Of a stretch of 6,730 nt of DNA, positions 1-6,257 are shown one piece after another. The notes below the pieces were generated by a model. It was not told the DNA's origin. It saw only the letters and a program-made list of their open reading frames with translations, and made no database searches. A program made the position numbers and the translations under genes. This stretch comes from Alistipes sp. (GTDB lineage Bacteria > Bacteroidota > Bacteroidia > Bacteroidales > Rikenellaceae): the NCBI GenBank assembly GCA_017561105.1, contig JAFZDR010000105.1, positions 1-6,730 on the forward strand, given 5' to 3'. The stretch's first letter is position 1; each line of letters starts with the position of its first letter.

Positions 1-1
1 A

Positions 2-1105
2 GGCTCCTATGGCGAGTTGAAACATATGGTTGAGGTTACGCTCGGCATCTGTTTGGCCTTTATTATGATAAATGTCGGCCGCGAGTTCGAAATTGACAAG
101 GGCAATGTACGAGATTATGCCAAGGACTATCTTGTGGCGATGTTCGCTGCTGCCATGCCTTGGCTGCTTATCGCATTGTACTACATCTTCGCTATTCTCC
201 CTGCCGAGATGTGGGGTAGTGGCGATGCGTGGAAGGAGACACTTCTTTTGAGTCGTTTTGCAGCTCCAACTTCGGCCGGAATTCTCTTCTCGATGTTGGC
301 AGCAATGAAGTTGCAGAAGAGCTGGATATATCAGAAGGCTCAAACTCTGGCAATCTTCGATGACCTCGATACCATTATTCTGATGGTGCCACTGCAGGTG
401 GCTATGATTGGCGAGTTGAACTGGCAGATGATTGCAATGCTGACCGTAATCTTCGGAATGTTCTATATCGGCTGGCGATATATGTCGCGTTTCAAGATGC
501 CGCAGAATTGGTACGCTATCTTTACCTATGCGGTGCTGGTCTATGGCTCGACACTCTTGATTTACACCATCACAAAGCACTTCTTCGGTGCTAAGGGAGC
601 AATCCATATCGAGGTGTTGCTGCCGGCCTTTATCTTCGGTATGGTTATCAAGAATCGCCATGTCGGCGGAAAGGTCGAAACGACTGTGTCGTCGTTGGTA
701 TCTATCGTCTTTATGCTCCTTGTGGGTATGAGCATGCCGTTGATAGACTTCAGCGATACGGCTGCTGCGGCTGACTCGGAGAGCCTTATCTCATCCATTC
801 CGCCAATGTCGGGTTGGGTTATTGCACTTCATGTGTTGGTTGTAACACTTTTGTCTAACTTTGGTAAATTGGCGCCAATGTTCTTCTATCGCGACCACTC
901 GCTCACCGAGCGCTTGGCTCTTTCGGTAGGAATGTTTGCCCGTGGCGAGGTTGGCGCGGGAGTAATCTTTATTGCTCTTGGCTACAATATTGGTGGCCCG
1001 ATACTCCTTATCTCGGTACTGACACTTGTGTTAAACCTTATTTTAACCATCGGTTTTGTCTATGCTGTAAAGCATCTTGCATTGAAAGCAGAGAGAAATA
1101 GATAA
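2..1105 (+). CDS. Cation:proton antiporter (CPA family, Na+/H+ exchanger type), 5'-truncated by window edge
   Basis: Inner-membrane carrier expected to swap Na+ or K+ for H+, for pH and ion balance. The frame is open from the first bases, so the start lies outside the window. A TTG at 17 and an ATG at 26 are in frame, but the protein visible there already resembles the third membrane segment of the family (GICLAFIMINVGREFEID), so roughly 60-80 N-terminal residues are missing. Counting from base 2, I see about ten hydrophobic segments, an AAPTSAGIL stretch near residues 87-95, the paired aspartates of the ion-binding site (IFDDLDT, Asp120-Asp121), and a late RGEVG motif near residue 314, like the RGE of CPA2 proteins. 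A polar loop (about residues 248-270) precedes the last helices. The gene stops with TAA six bases before the next gene, so the two probably share a transcript. Family is fairly sure; the ion carried is not. Confidence 0.85.
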   Translation, partial: GSYGELKHMVEVTLGICLAFIMINVGREFEIDKGNVRDYAKDYLVAMFAAAMPWLLIALYYIFAILPAEMWGSGDAWKETLLLSRFAAPTSAGILFSMLAAMKLQKSWIYQKAQTLAIFDDLDTIILMVPLQVAMIGELNWQMIAMLTVIFGMFYIGWRYMSRFKMPQNWYAIFTYAVLVYGSTLLIYTITKHFFGAKGAIHIEVLLPAFIFGMVIKNRHVGGKVETTVSSLVSIVFMLLVGMSMPLIDFSDTAAAADSESLISSIPPMSGWVIALHVLVVTLLSNFGKLAPMFFYRDHSLTERLALSVGMFARGEVGAGVIFIALGYNIGGPILLISVLTLVLNLILTIGFVYAVKHLALKAERNR

Positions 1106-1111
1106 GAAGCT

Positions 1112-2236
1112 ATGAAAAAGATTGTAGTTACATTTATTGCGCTCATTTCGATATGTATCGAGAGTTTGGCATGTACCTCGGCAATTGTTGCATCGCACCG
1201 CTCGAGCGAGGGTGCTCCACTATTGTGGAAACACCGCGATTCGGATGATGGTAACTCGCGCGTAGAGTATGTGCAGACAGACAAATATGCCTATACTGCA
1301 GTTGTGCCAAACAACAAGACACACGCGACTGCCGTATATATGGGCATCAACGAGAAGGGCCTTGCTGTGATGAACACTGCAACCAAGAAGTTGCCAACGG
1401 CGACAGAGGAGGAGTATGCAGCTTGTTCGTGCGAGCAGACTACCTACAAATTCAGTACCCTTATGCGCTTTGCACTCAGCGATTGTGCTACGGTAGAGGA
1501 GTTTGAGGCGTTCTTGCGCAAGACCAAGCGTAAGCGCGGCTTCTGCACCAATATCGGTATTGCCGATGCGAATGGTACCGCTGCATATTTCGAGATTTGG
1601 GACTTGGGCTATTGTCGTTACGATGTTAAAGATACGGCTCAGGGCTTCGATGTAAGATCGAACTTCTCGTTCAAGGGCGATCCGACTCTCGGCAGAAGCA
1701 AGCGTCGCTACGACCTTATGATGAACGAGATGGCTGCGCACAAGGGTAACTTTACTCCACAGCAATTTATGGAGCACTACTCGCGCTCGTACAATAGTGT
1801 GGCGTATGGCAATGTGCTCGCTACCAACGATAGCTTTACCTGTATGAATCACACCGTACCACGCGCTACCAGCGTTTCGTCGGCAGTTATGGTTTGCGAC
1901 AAGGAGAATCCGCGTATGTTGGTGATGAATGGTCACCCGGTATCGAGTATCGCAGTGCCTGTATATGTCAAGGCTAAGGGCTGCATCCCTCAGTGTGTAA
2001 CAAGTGATGCGATGCGTGTTTTGTCGGATGATTTCCGTGTAAAGGCATACAGCGAATTGAAGCACGAAGGCTCGACGCTCAATAAAGATGTTGTGCGCGA
2101 TGTGTTGAAGATTAAGTATCCGGCTATCGCCATGACAAAGGAGTTACCTGCCGATATGGAGTCGTACAATAGTCGCATCGATAAGCTCTTTGCGAAGTAC
2201 GAGAAGCAGGTGCGCAAGGTCTTGAAGAGATACTAA
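1112..2236 (+). CDS. Secreted Ntn-hydrolase, C45 / acyl-CoA:6-aminopenicillanate acyltransferase-like family
   Basis: Predicted amide-bond hydrolase or acyltransferase of 374 aa acting outside the inner membrane. Residues 1-20 form a signal peptide (KK, hydrophobic core, SLA) directly followed by Cys21-Thr22-Ser23. In this superfamily (penicillin acyltransferase, bile-salt hydrolase, C69 dipeptidases) the N-terminal Cys freed by processing is the nucleophile, so cleavage after Ala20 would give the active enzyme. Other family-like motifs are KHRDSD at 40-45 (Arg42/Asp43), MGINEKGLAVMN at 77-88, and TNIGIADANGTAAYFEI at 146-162. The lipobox fit is poor (Ser at -3), so a lipoprotein is less likely. 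The mature chain holds ten cysteines, many for a periplasmic protein. ATG at 1112 is the only start that supplies the signal peptide. The gene lies 6 nt behind the antiporter and ends in TAA ahead of a strong hairpin. The substrate cannot be told from sequence; bile salts, peptides and N-acyl amides are all possible. Confidence 0.75.
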   Translation: MKKIVVTFIALISICIESLACTSAIVASHRSSEGAPLLWKHRDSDDGNSRVEYVQTDKYAYTAVVPNNKTHATAVYMGINEKGLAVMNTATKKLPTATEEEYAACSCEQTTYKFSTLMRFALSDCATVEEFEAFLRKTKRKRGFCTNIGIADANGTAAYFEIWDLGYCRYDVKDTAQGFDVRSNFSFKGDPTLGRSKRRYDLMMNEMAAHKGNFTPQQFMEHYSRSYNSVAYGNVLATNDSFTCMNHTVPRATSVSSAVMVCDKENPRMLVMNGHPVSSIAVPVYVKAKGCIPQCVTSDAMRVLSDDFRVKAYSELKHEGSTLNKDVVRDVLKIKYPAIAMTKELPADMESYNSRIDKLFAKYEKQVRKVLKRY

Positions 2237-2254
2237 AACGACAATGTCGCAATA

Positions 2255-2290
2255 AATATAGGTTGTTAAGTGAACTTAACAACCTATATT
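2255..2290. terminator. Bidirectional intrinsic-type terminator between convergent genes
   Basis: Perfect inverted repeat: arms of 16 bases at 2255-2270 and 2275-2290 around the 4-base loop TGAA. It lies 18 nt after the + strand hydrolase stop and 17 nt after the - strand rmlB stop. On the + strand the arm is followed by ATTTTAT, and on the - strand by a short TATT, so the + direction has the better U-tract. The symmetry and position in a convergent gap point to a shared terminator. The stem is AT-rich (5 G/C pairs of 16), which is ordinary for this phylum. Confidence 0.8.
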
Positions 2291-2307
2291 ATTTTATGGA
2301 ATATGGG

Positions 2308-3321
2308 CTAACGCCTGTATTCGTTCAGATACCACGCAACGGTAAGCTTTATCCCCTCCTCGAATTGGAGTGATGGCTGCCAACCGAGTTCGCGCTGAAG
2401 CTTCGATGAGTCGATCGCATAGCGAAGGTCGTGACCCGCGCGGTCGGTAACATATGTTATAAGCGGTAACGAGTGTCCCTCTTCGTTTCCGAGTTGGCTG
2501 TCCACCTCCTTGATGAGCACCTTTATAAGGTCGATGTTTGTCCACTCGTTGTTACCTCCAATGTTGTATGTGTCGCCCGCCTTTCCATCGTGGAAAATGA
2601 GGTCAATGGCGCGTGCATGGTCGCAAACATAGAGCCAATCGCGCACATTCTCGCCCTTGCCATATACAGGTAGTGGCTTTCCCTCGCAGATATTCTTTAT
2701 AAAGAGCGGAATTAACTTCTCGGGGTACTGCTTAGGACCATAGTTGTTCGAGCAGTTCGATATTACGGTCGGCATGCCGTAGGTGTCGTGGAAGGCGCGT
2801 ACAAAGTGATCGCTCGACGCCTTCGATGCCGAGTAAGGTGAGTGTGGCGCATAAGGTGTATCCTCGCGGAACATACCGCCATCGAGCGGAAGTGCACCAT
2901 ATACCTCGTCGGTTGAGATGTGGTAGAAGAGCTTATTTTCGTACTTCTCGGGTAGAGATTCCCAATAACAACGAGCCGCCTGCAACAACGATAGCGTACC
3001 TATGACATTGGTCTGCGCAAACTCGAACGGATTGCTTATTGAACGATCGACATGGCTCTCGGCTGCGAGGTGAATAATACCGCCAATTTGGTGCTCCTCA
3101 AGCAGCGCCGAAACCAACTTTATGTCGCAGATATCCCCCTTGACAAAGGTGTAGTTAGGGCAACTCTCAACATCTCGCAAGTTGTCGAGATTGCCTGCAT
3201 AGGTCAATTTGTCGAGAACTACGATTTTGTAGATAGGGTACTTCTCTACGAAATGTTTTACCACATGCGAACCGATAAAACCGGCTCCTCCCGTAATCAG
3301 TATATTGTGTTTATCTGCCAT
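2308..3321 (-). CDS. rmlB: dTDP-glucose 4,6-dehydratase
   Basis: Second enzyme of dTDP-L-rhamnose synthesis: converts dTDP-glucose to dTDP-4-keto-6-deoxyglucose with bound NAD+, in the cytoplasm. It is an extended-SDR protein of 337 aa, close to the usual 340-360. Visible signatures are the Rossmann glycine motif GGAGFIGSH (11-19), an acidic residue after the second strand (Asp37, NAD ribose binding), HLAAESHVDRS (84-94), catalytic STDEVYG with Thr137-Asp138-Glu139, the YxxxK pair Tyr163/Lys167, SNNYGP (191-196), and DRAGHDLRYAID (293-304), where many homologues have DRPGHD. The Asp-Glu pair separates true RmlB from simple epimerases. It starts 3 nt after the rmlD stop and is the last gene of the operon, ending with TAG just before the shared terminator. 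Gene symbol synonym: rfbB. Confidence 0.97.
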   Translation of the reverse strand: MADKHNILITGGAGFIGSHVVKHFVEKYPIYKIVVLDKLTYAGNLDNLRDVESCPNYTFVKGDICDIKLVSALLEEHQIGGIIHLAAESHVDRSISNPFEFAQTNVIGTLSLLQAARCYWESLPEKYENKLFYHISTDEVYGALPLDGGMFREDTPYAPHSPYSASKASSDHFVRAFHDTYGMPTVISNCSNNYGPKQYPEKLIPLFIKNICEGKPLPVYGKGENVRDWLYVCDHARAIDLIFHDGKAGDTYNIGGNNEWTNIDLIKVLIKEVDSQLGNEEGHSLPLITYVTDRAGHDLRYAIDSSKLQRELGWQPSLQFEEGIKLTVAWYLNEYRR

Positions 3322-3324
3322 AAT

Positions 3325-4176
3325 CTAAAACTTTTTGATGCACTCTGCGAGAGATTTTTGCCACTCGGGTATCGTTATGCCGAATGTTGCAACGATTTTA
3401 CTCTTGTCGAGCACCGAGTATCGTGGTCGAACCGCCTTTGTAGGGTAGTCGTCTGTGGTGCATGGTGCTATTTTGCAGTCGCAAAGTGCGCTCTGTTTTG
3501 CAATCTCTACGGCAAAGTCGTACCACGAACAAACACCCTCGTTCGAGTAGTGGTAGGTACCATATTTCGAGAGCTGACCACTCTCGACGATCTCCACAAT
3601 AGCCTTTGCCAAATCGCCTGCATAGGTTGGTGTTCCCACCTGGTCGGCTACAACCTTAATCTCAGGGCGAGAACTCATCAATCCTCGCATTGTCTTTACG
3701 AAGTTGCGACCAAACTCCGAGTAGAGCCATGCCGTGCGCAGAATAATTGCGCGACATCCCGACGCTGCAACAGCCTGCTCGCCCAAGAGCTTGGTCCGAC
3801 CATAGACGCTTTGTGGCGCAGGCATATCCTCCTCCTTATATGGCGTTGAGGCATTGCCGTCAAAGATATAGTCGGTAGAGATATGGATAAGTGTGGCGTT
3901 ATGCTCCTTGCATACCTCCGCAAGGGCGGCTACAGCCTTATGATTTATCATATCCGCCAACTCCTCGTTCTCCTCTGCCGCATCCACGGCGGTATAGGCT
4001 GCACAATTTACTACTGCGTCGATACCGTTCTCGGCAACAAACGCCCTAATAGCACTCTTCGGGGTTATATCCAACTCCTCGATATCGGTAAAGATATAGC
4101 GGTGGCTGCTCTCGGCACTTGCCAAGCGCAAAGCAGATCCTAACTGCCCGTTTCCGCCCGTTACCAATATCTTCAT
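3325..4176 (-). CDS. rmlD: dTDP-4-dehydrorhamnose reductase
   Basis: Last step of the pathway: reduces dTDP-4-keto-L-rhamnose to dTDP-L-rhamnose with NAD(P)H. The SDR protein is 283 aa from the chosen start, normal for RmlD. Motifs: TGGNGQLG (6-13) for the cofactor, NCAAYTAVD (57-65), STDYIFDG (100-107), catalytic Thr101 with Tyr125 and Lys129 (YGRTK), RTAWLYSEFGRNF (147-159), DQVGTPT (178-184) and RPRYSVLD (250-257). The frame stays open for 30 more codons upstream to 4266. That extension would lie inside rmlC and is rich in Arg/Ser/Thr with no family similarity. Starting at ATG 4176 puts the Rossmann strand (MKILVTGG) at the N-terminus and leaves 4 nt after the rmlC stop, as expected for coupled genes. 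It ends in TAG, 3 nt ahead of rmlB. Synonym: rfbD. Confidence 0.96.
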   Translation of the reverse strand: MKILVTGGNGQLGSALRLASAESSHRYIFTDIEELDITPKSAIRAFVAENGIDAVVNCAAYTAVDAAEENEELADMINHKAVAALAEVCKEHNATLIHISTDYIFDGNASTPYKEEDMPAPQSVYGRTKLLGEQAVAASGCRAIILRTAWLYSEFGRNFVKTMRGLMSSRPEIKVVADQVGTPTYAGDLAKAIVEIVESGQLSKYGTYHYSNEGVCSWYDFAVEIAKQSALCDCKIAPCTTDDYPTKAVRPRYSVLDKSKIVATFGITIPEWQKSLAECIKKF

Positions 4177-4180
4177 CTCG

Positions 4181-4750
4181 CTAATATAGCTCTTCGTTGT
4201 AGTCAAACAATCTTTCGCACTCGGCAAGCAACGGACTCTTCGAATCCTTCTCGGAGAGTACGACATCCTTGCTCGGTATCATCCAATCAATCTCGAGTGC
4301 AGCATCGTCCCAGCGAATTGCACCCTCGCTCTCGGGTGCATAGTAGTTGTCGCACTTGTACTCCAGTACCGCCGTTTCGCTCAATACCGAGTATCCGTGC
4401 GCAAAACCGCGTGGGATAAATATCTGACGGTGATTTTCGGCCGATAACTCTACGGCAATATGCTTGCCGAAGGTCGGCGAGTTCTTTCTGATATCGACCG
4501 CTATATCGAGCACTCGTCCCTCCACTACACGCACCAACTTGCTCTGTGCGTGAGGTGGTAACTGAAAGTGCAGGCCGCGCACCACGCCATACGACGACTT
4601 CGCCTCGTTATCCTGCACGAAGTGTATATCGCATACCTCCTTCGCGAACTCTCGCTCCGAGAAGGCCTCGAAGAAGTAACCTCGCTCATCCTCGAAGATG
4701 CGTGGTTCGATAATGAAAATACCCTCAATTTCTCCCTTTGTAATCTTCAT
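4181..4750 (-). CDS. rmlC: dTDP-4-dehydrorhamnose 3,5-epimerase
   Basis: Third pathway step: double epimerisation at C3 and C5 of dTDP-4-keto-6-deoxyglucose. It is a 189-aa cupin protein, the typical RmlC size, and presumably a dimer as in known members. Family signatures: DERGYFFE (21-28), FVQDNEAKSSYGVVRGLHFQ (44-63) containing the catalytic base His61, IPRGFAHGY (112-120), Tyr131 in LEYKCDNYY as the likely general acid, and LSEKD with Asp169, which partners the histidine in studied enzymes. All expected catalytic residues are present, so it should be a true 3,5-epimerase and not a 3-epimerase relative. Its ATG overlaps the rmlA stop by one base (TAATG), which suggests translational coupling. 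The stop is TAG. Synonym: rfbC. Confidence 0.96.
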   Translation of the reverse strand: MKITKGEIEGIFIIEPRIFEDERGYFFEAFSEREFAKEVCDIHFVQDNEAKSSYGVVRGLHFQLPPHAQSKLVRVVEGRVLDIAVDIRKNSPTFGKHIAVELSAENHRQIFIPRGFAHGYSVLSETAVLEYKCDNYYAPESEGAIRWDDAALEIDWMIPSKDVVLSEKDSKSPLLAECERLFDYNEELY

Positions 4751-5628
4751 TATCGCTGTCTTTTTACAAGTTTAATCATATACTCTCCGTAGGCATTGCG
4801 CTTCATAGGCTCGGCAAGGCGGAGCAGATCCTCATCCGAAATCCAACCCTTGCGCCATGCAATCTCCTCCAAGCAGGCTACCTGTACACCCTGTCGGCTC
4901 TCGATAACCTCGATAAAGCGCGACGCATCTGCCAACGATTCGTGCGTTCCGGTGTCCAACCAGGCAAAACCTCGACCCATCACCTGAAGGTCGAGCTCCC
5001 CGCTCTGCAAGAATGCCTCGTTTACGGATGTTATCTCCAACTCGCCGCGTGCCGACGGCTTTACCCCCTTCGCCACCTCGACAACCTTGTTGGGGTAGAA
5101 GTACAATCCCACTACTGCGTAGTCCGACTTCGGCTCGGTAGGCTTCTCAACAATGGAGATAGGCTCTCCCTCCTTATTTACCTCCACTACGCCAAAGCGA
5201 GAAGGGTCCGGTACTGCATAACCGAAGATTGTGGCTTTGCCACTCTCGGCCGTTGCCACAGCCTTGTGCAACATACCCGAAAATCCCTGGCCGTAGAAGA
5301 TGTTGTCGCCCAAGACCATACATACCGAGTCGTTGCCGATAAACTCCTCGCCAATGATAAACGCCTGAGCCAAACCGTCGGGCGACGGCTGCTCGGCATA
5401 CTCAAATTTTACACCATACTCCGAGCCATCGCCCAGCAAACGACGGAATGCCGGGAGGTCGTGTGGCGTCGAGATTATAAGTATCTCACGAATTCCCGCC
5501 AACATCAAAACCGATATCGGATAGTAGATCATCGGTTTGTCGTATATAGGCAATAGCTGCTTGCTTATGCCCTTTGTGATGGGGTAGAGGCGTGTTCCGC
5601 TACCACCTGCGAGTACGATACCGTTCAT
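4750..5628 (-). CDS. rmlA: Glucose-1-phosphate thymidylyltransferase
   Basis: Entry step: joins glucose-1-phosphate and dTTP to give dTDP-glucose and pyrophosphate. It is usually the feedback-controlled step, inhibited by dTDP-rhamnose. The protein is 292 aa, the normal length. Motifs in order: nucleotide-binding [13 protein letters not shown] (6-18), [16 protein letters not shown] (22-37), [13 protein letters not shown] (78-90), LGDNIFYG with metal-binding Asp108 (106-113), SIVEKP (158-163), GELEIT (195-200) and [10 protein letters not shown] (223-232), with Asp225 the likely second metal ligand. The start sits 41 nt behind the upxY stop after a T-rich leader with no Shine-Dalgarno, which is normal for Bacteroidota. 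The stop codon (TAA) overlaps the rmlC start by one base. Synonym: rfbA. Confidence 0.97.
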   Translation of the reverse strand: MNGIVLAGGSGTRLYPITKGISKQLLPIYDKPMIYYPISVLMLAGIREILIISTPHDLPAFRRLLGDGSEYGVKFEYAEQPSPDGLAQAFIIGEEFIGNDSVCMVLGDNIFYGQGFSGMLHKAVATAESGKATIFGYAVPDPSRFGVVEVNKEGEPISIVEKPTEPKSDYAVVGLYFYPNKVVEVAKGVKPSARGELEITSVNEAFLQSGELDLQVMGRGFAWLDTGTHESLADASRFIEVIESRQGVQVACLEEIAWRKGWISDEDLLRLAEPMKRNAYGEYMIKLVKRQR

Positions 5629-5632
5629 TCAG

Positions 5633-5664
5633 AATTAAAAATTAAAAATGTAAAATTAAAAATG
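5633..5664. repeat. AT-rich imperfect tandem repeat between upxY and rmlA
   Basis: On the + strand AATTAAAAA occurs three times (5633-5641, 5640-5648, 5654-5662). The longer 13-mer AAAATTAAAAATG occurs twice (5638-5650 and 5652-5664), 14 nt apart. On the coding (-) strand this is a run of T-rich units filling most of the 40-nt gap before rmlA. Similar AT-rich units are common between genes in Bacteroidales as far as I know. It may be plain low-complexity DNA, a U-rich leader, or part of a weak transcription stop signal. Confidence 0.7.
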
Positions 5665-5675
5665 AGCTTTACATT
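5647..5675 (-). terminator. Weak hairpin with U-rich tail across the upxY stop codon (possible attenuator)
   Basis: Read on the - strand, AATGTAAA (5675-5668, containing the upxY stop) can pair with TTTACATT (5654-5647) across a 13-nt loop, and the 3' arm runs into TTTAATTTTTAATT. The shape resembles an intrinsic terminator sitting between an antiterminator gene and the operon it heads. However, the stem is 8 bp with only one G/C pair, so it would be very unstable. Treat it as a candidate only; chance is a fair explanation in such AT-rich DNA. Confidence 0.2.
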
Positions 5676-6214
5676 GCCACTTTTTCTAAATCTTCGGCCT
5701 TGATGCCCGAAACCGAAACTGCTATTACGCCCTCTATTGCCACAACAAATCGCTTCGAGCGCTTGCCCTCAATCTTTACCAATTTGCCCTCGCAACCCTT
5801 GAAGGCTCCGCCCGTAACTCGAACTTGCTCGCCAACCTCGAAGTGGGCCTCCTCGCCTGCAATGACCTCGGCATTGTCATCCATCTCGTTGCAGATGGTG
5901 ATAAACTGCTGCATCTGCTCCTCGGGAACCTCTACGGGTATATTTCTCCCCTCGGCAGGGCGTGTTATGTAGTGCAAGTAGGGTATTCGCCCCTTTATCT
6001 CCTGCATTGTTTCGCGCTCTCCGAGTACGAAGATCAAATCGCGCACAACAGGAATAAGGTCGGTCTTGATGCGTCTGCCAACTTTGGTTGTGCGCTTGCG
6101 CATAGGGACAAAACTCTCAATCTTTGCGGTTGCGAGCACCCTTTGCGCCATAAGGTTACGACCATATGTGGCACGCATGGCAAACCAACTTATATTTGCA
6201 CTATCCGACATCAT
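5669..6214 (-). CDS. UpxY-family transcription antiterminator (NusG paralogue)
   Basis: Specialised NusG-like protein of 181 aa expected to ride on RNA polymerase and help it read through a surface-polysaccharide operon, as UpxY proteins do in Bacteroides fragilis capsule loci. The N-terminal NGN domain spans about residues 8-110, with the NusG-like opening NISWFAMRATYGRN (7-20), ESFVPMRKR (33-41) and the strand DLIFVLG (59-65). A KOW domain follows at about 126-168 (VGEQVRVTGGAFKGCEGKL, then RFVVAIEG). It is the first gene ahead of rmlACDB on the same strand, so that operon is the likely target. No UpxZ gene follows it. There are two adjacent ATGs (6214 and 6211). The next Met, at residue 13, would cut the first beta strand, so one of the first two is right. 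The promoter sits only a few bases upstream, implying an almost leaderless message. Family is secure; the target operon is inferred. Confidence 0.9.
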   Translation of the reverse strand: MMSDSANISWFAMRATYGRNLMAQRVLATAKIESFVPMRKRTTKVGRRIKTDLIPVVRDLIFVLGERETMQEIKGRIPYLHYITRPAEGRNIPVEVPEEQMQQFITICNEMDDNAEVIAGEEAHFEVGEQVRVTGGAFKGCEGKLVKIEGKRSKRFVVAIEGVIAVSVSGIKAEDLEKVAM

Positions 6215-6249
6215 AACGCAAATATAAGAAAAGTTCTTATATTTTCAAA
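6215..6249 (-). promoter_or_regulatory. Bacteroides-type promoter for upxY-rmlACDB
   Basis: On the - strand the -33 element TTTG lies at 6249-6246 and the -7 element TATATTTG at 6226-6219, an exact match to TAnnTTTG. They are 19 nt apart, the spacing expected for the Bacteroidota primary sigma factor. Placing the -7 box conventionally puts the transcription start at about 6215, one base before the first ATG of upxY. The spacer is filled by the left part of a palindrome. This is the only good promoter match found upstream of a gene in the window. Confidence 0.65.
6220..6244. repeat. Perfect 11-bp inverted repeat within the upxY promoter
   Basis: Arms AAATATAAGAA (6220-6230) and TTCTTATATTT (6234-6244) flank a 3-base centre, AAG. 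The repeat starts in the -7 box and covers most of the spacer up to the -33 box. It also lies 14-38 nt beyond the stop of the upstream antiporter gene. It could be an operator for a dimeric repressor, the antiporter's transcription stop (the U-tract is poor), or both. The symmetry is seen directly; the role is inferred. Confidence 0.6.
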
Positions 6250-6257
6250 CAGATTTG

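Noticed and set aside
17..28. TTG at 17 or ATG at 26 as the true start of the left antiporter
   Set aside because: The frame is open to the window edge and the protein there already matches an internal membrane segment; the first helices are missing, so the gene is truncated by the window.
1220..2065. Long antisense open frame (281 codons) opposite the Ntn-hydrolase gene
   Set aside because: It lies entirely opposite a well-supported coding gene, has no recognisable domain, and its composition is that expected from the reverse of coding DNA.
3052..3849. + strand open frame of 265 codons opposite rmlB/rmlD
   Set aside because: It spans the junction of two certain genes on the other strand, shows no family motif and is Cys/Arg-rich like shadow translations.
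4177..4266. Upstream extension of the RmlD reading frame to an ATG at 4266
   Set aside because: The extra 30 residues lie inside rmlC, look like out-of-frame translation (Arg/Ser/Thr-rich) and precede the Rossmann start MKILVTGG. ATG at 4176 fits the family and leaves a 4-nt gap.
4942..5556. + strand open frame of 204 codons opposite rmlA
   Set aside because: Shadow of rmlA: no domain, no promoter, and the sense strand carries every RmlA motif.
5645..5652. A second promoter (TACATTTT, - strand) just upstream of rmlA
   Set aside because: It misses the final G of TAnnTTTG and no TTTG lies about 19-21 nt upstream; in such AT-rich sequence near matches are expected.
6215..6257. Invertible (phase-variable) promoter of the Bacteroides capsule type
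   Set aside because: Only 43 nt separate the genes, the inverted repeat has a 3-nt centre, and no invertase gene or distant repeat pair is visible, so there is no segment to flip.
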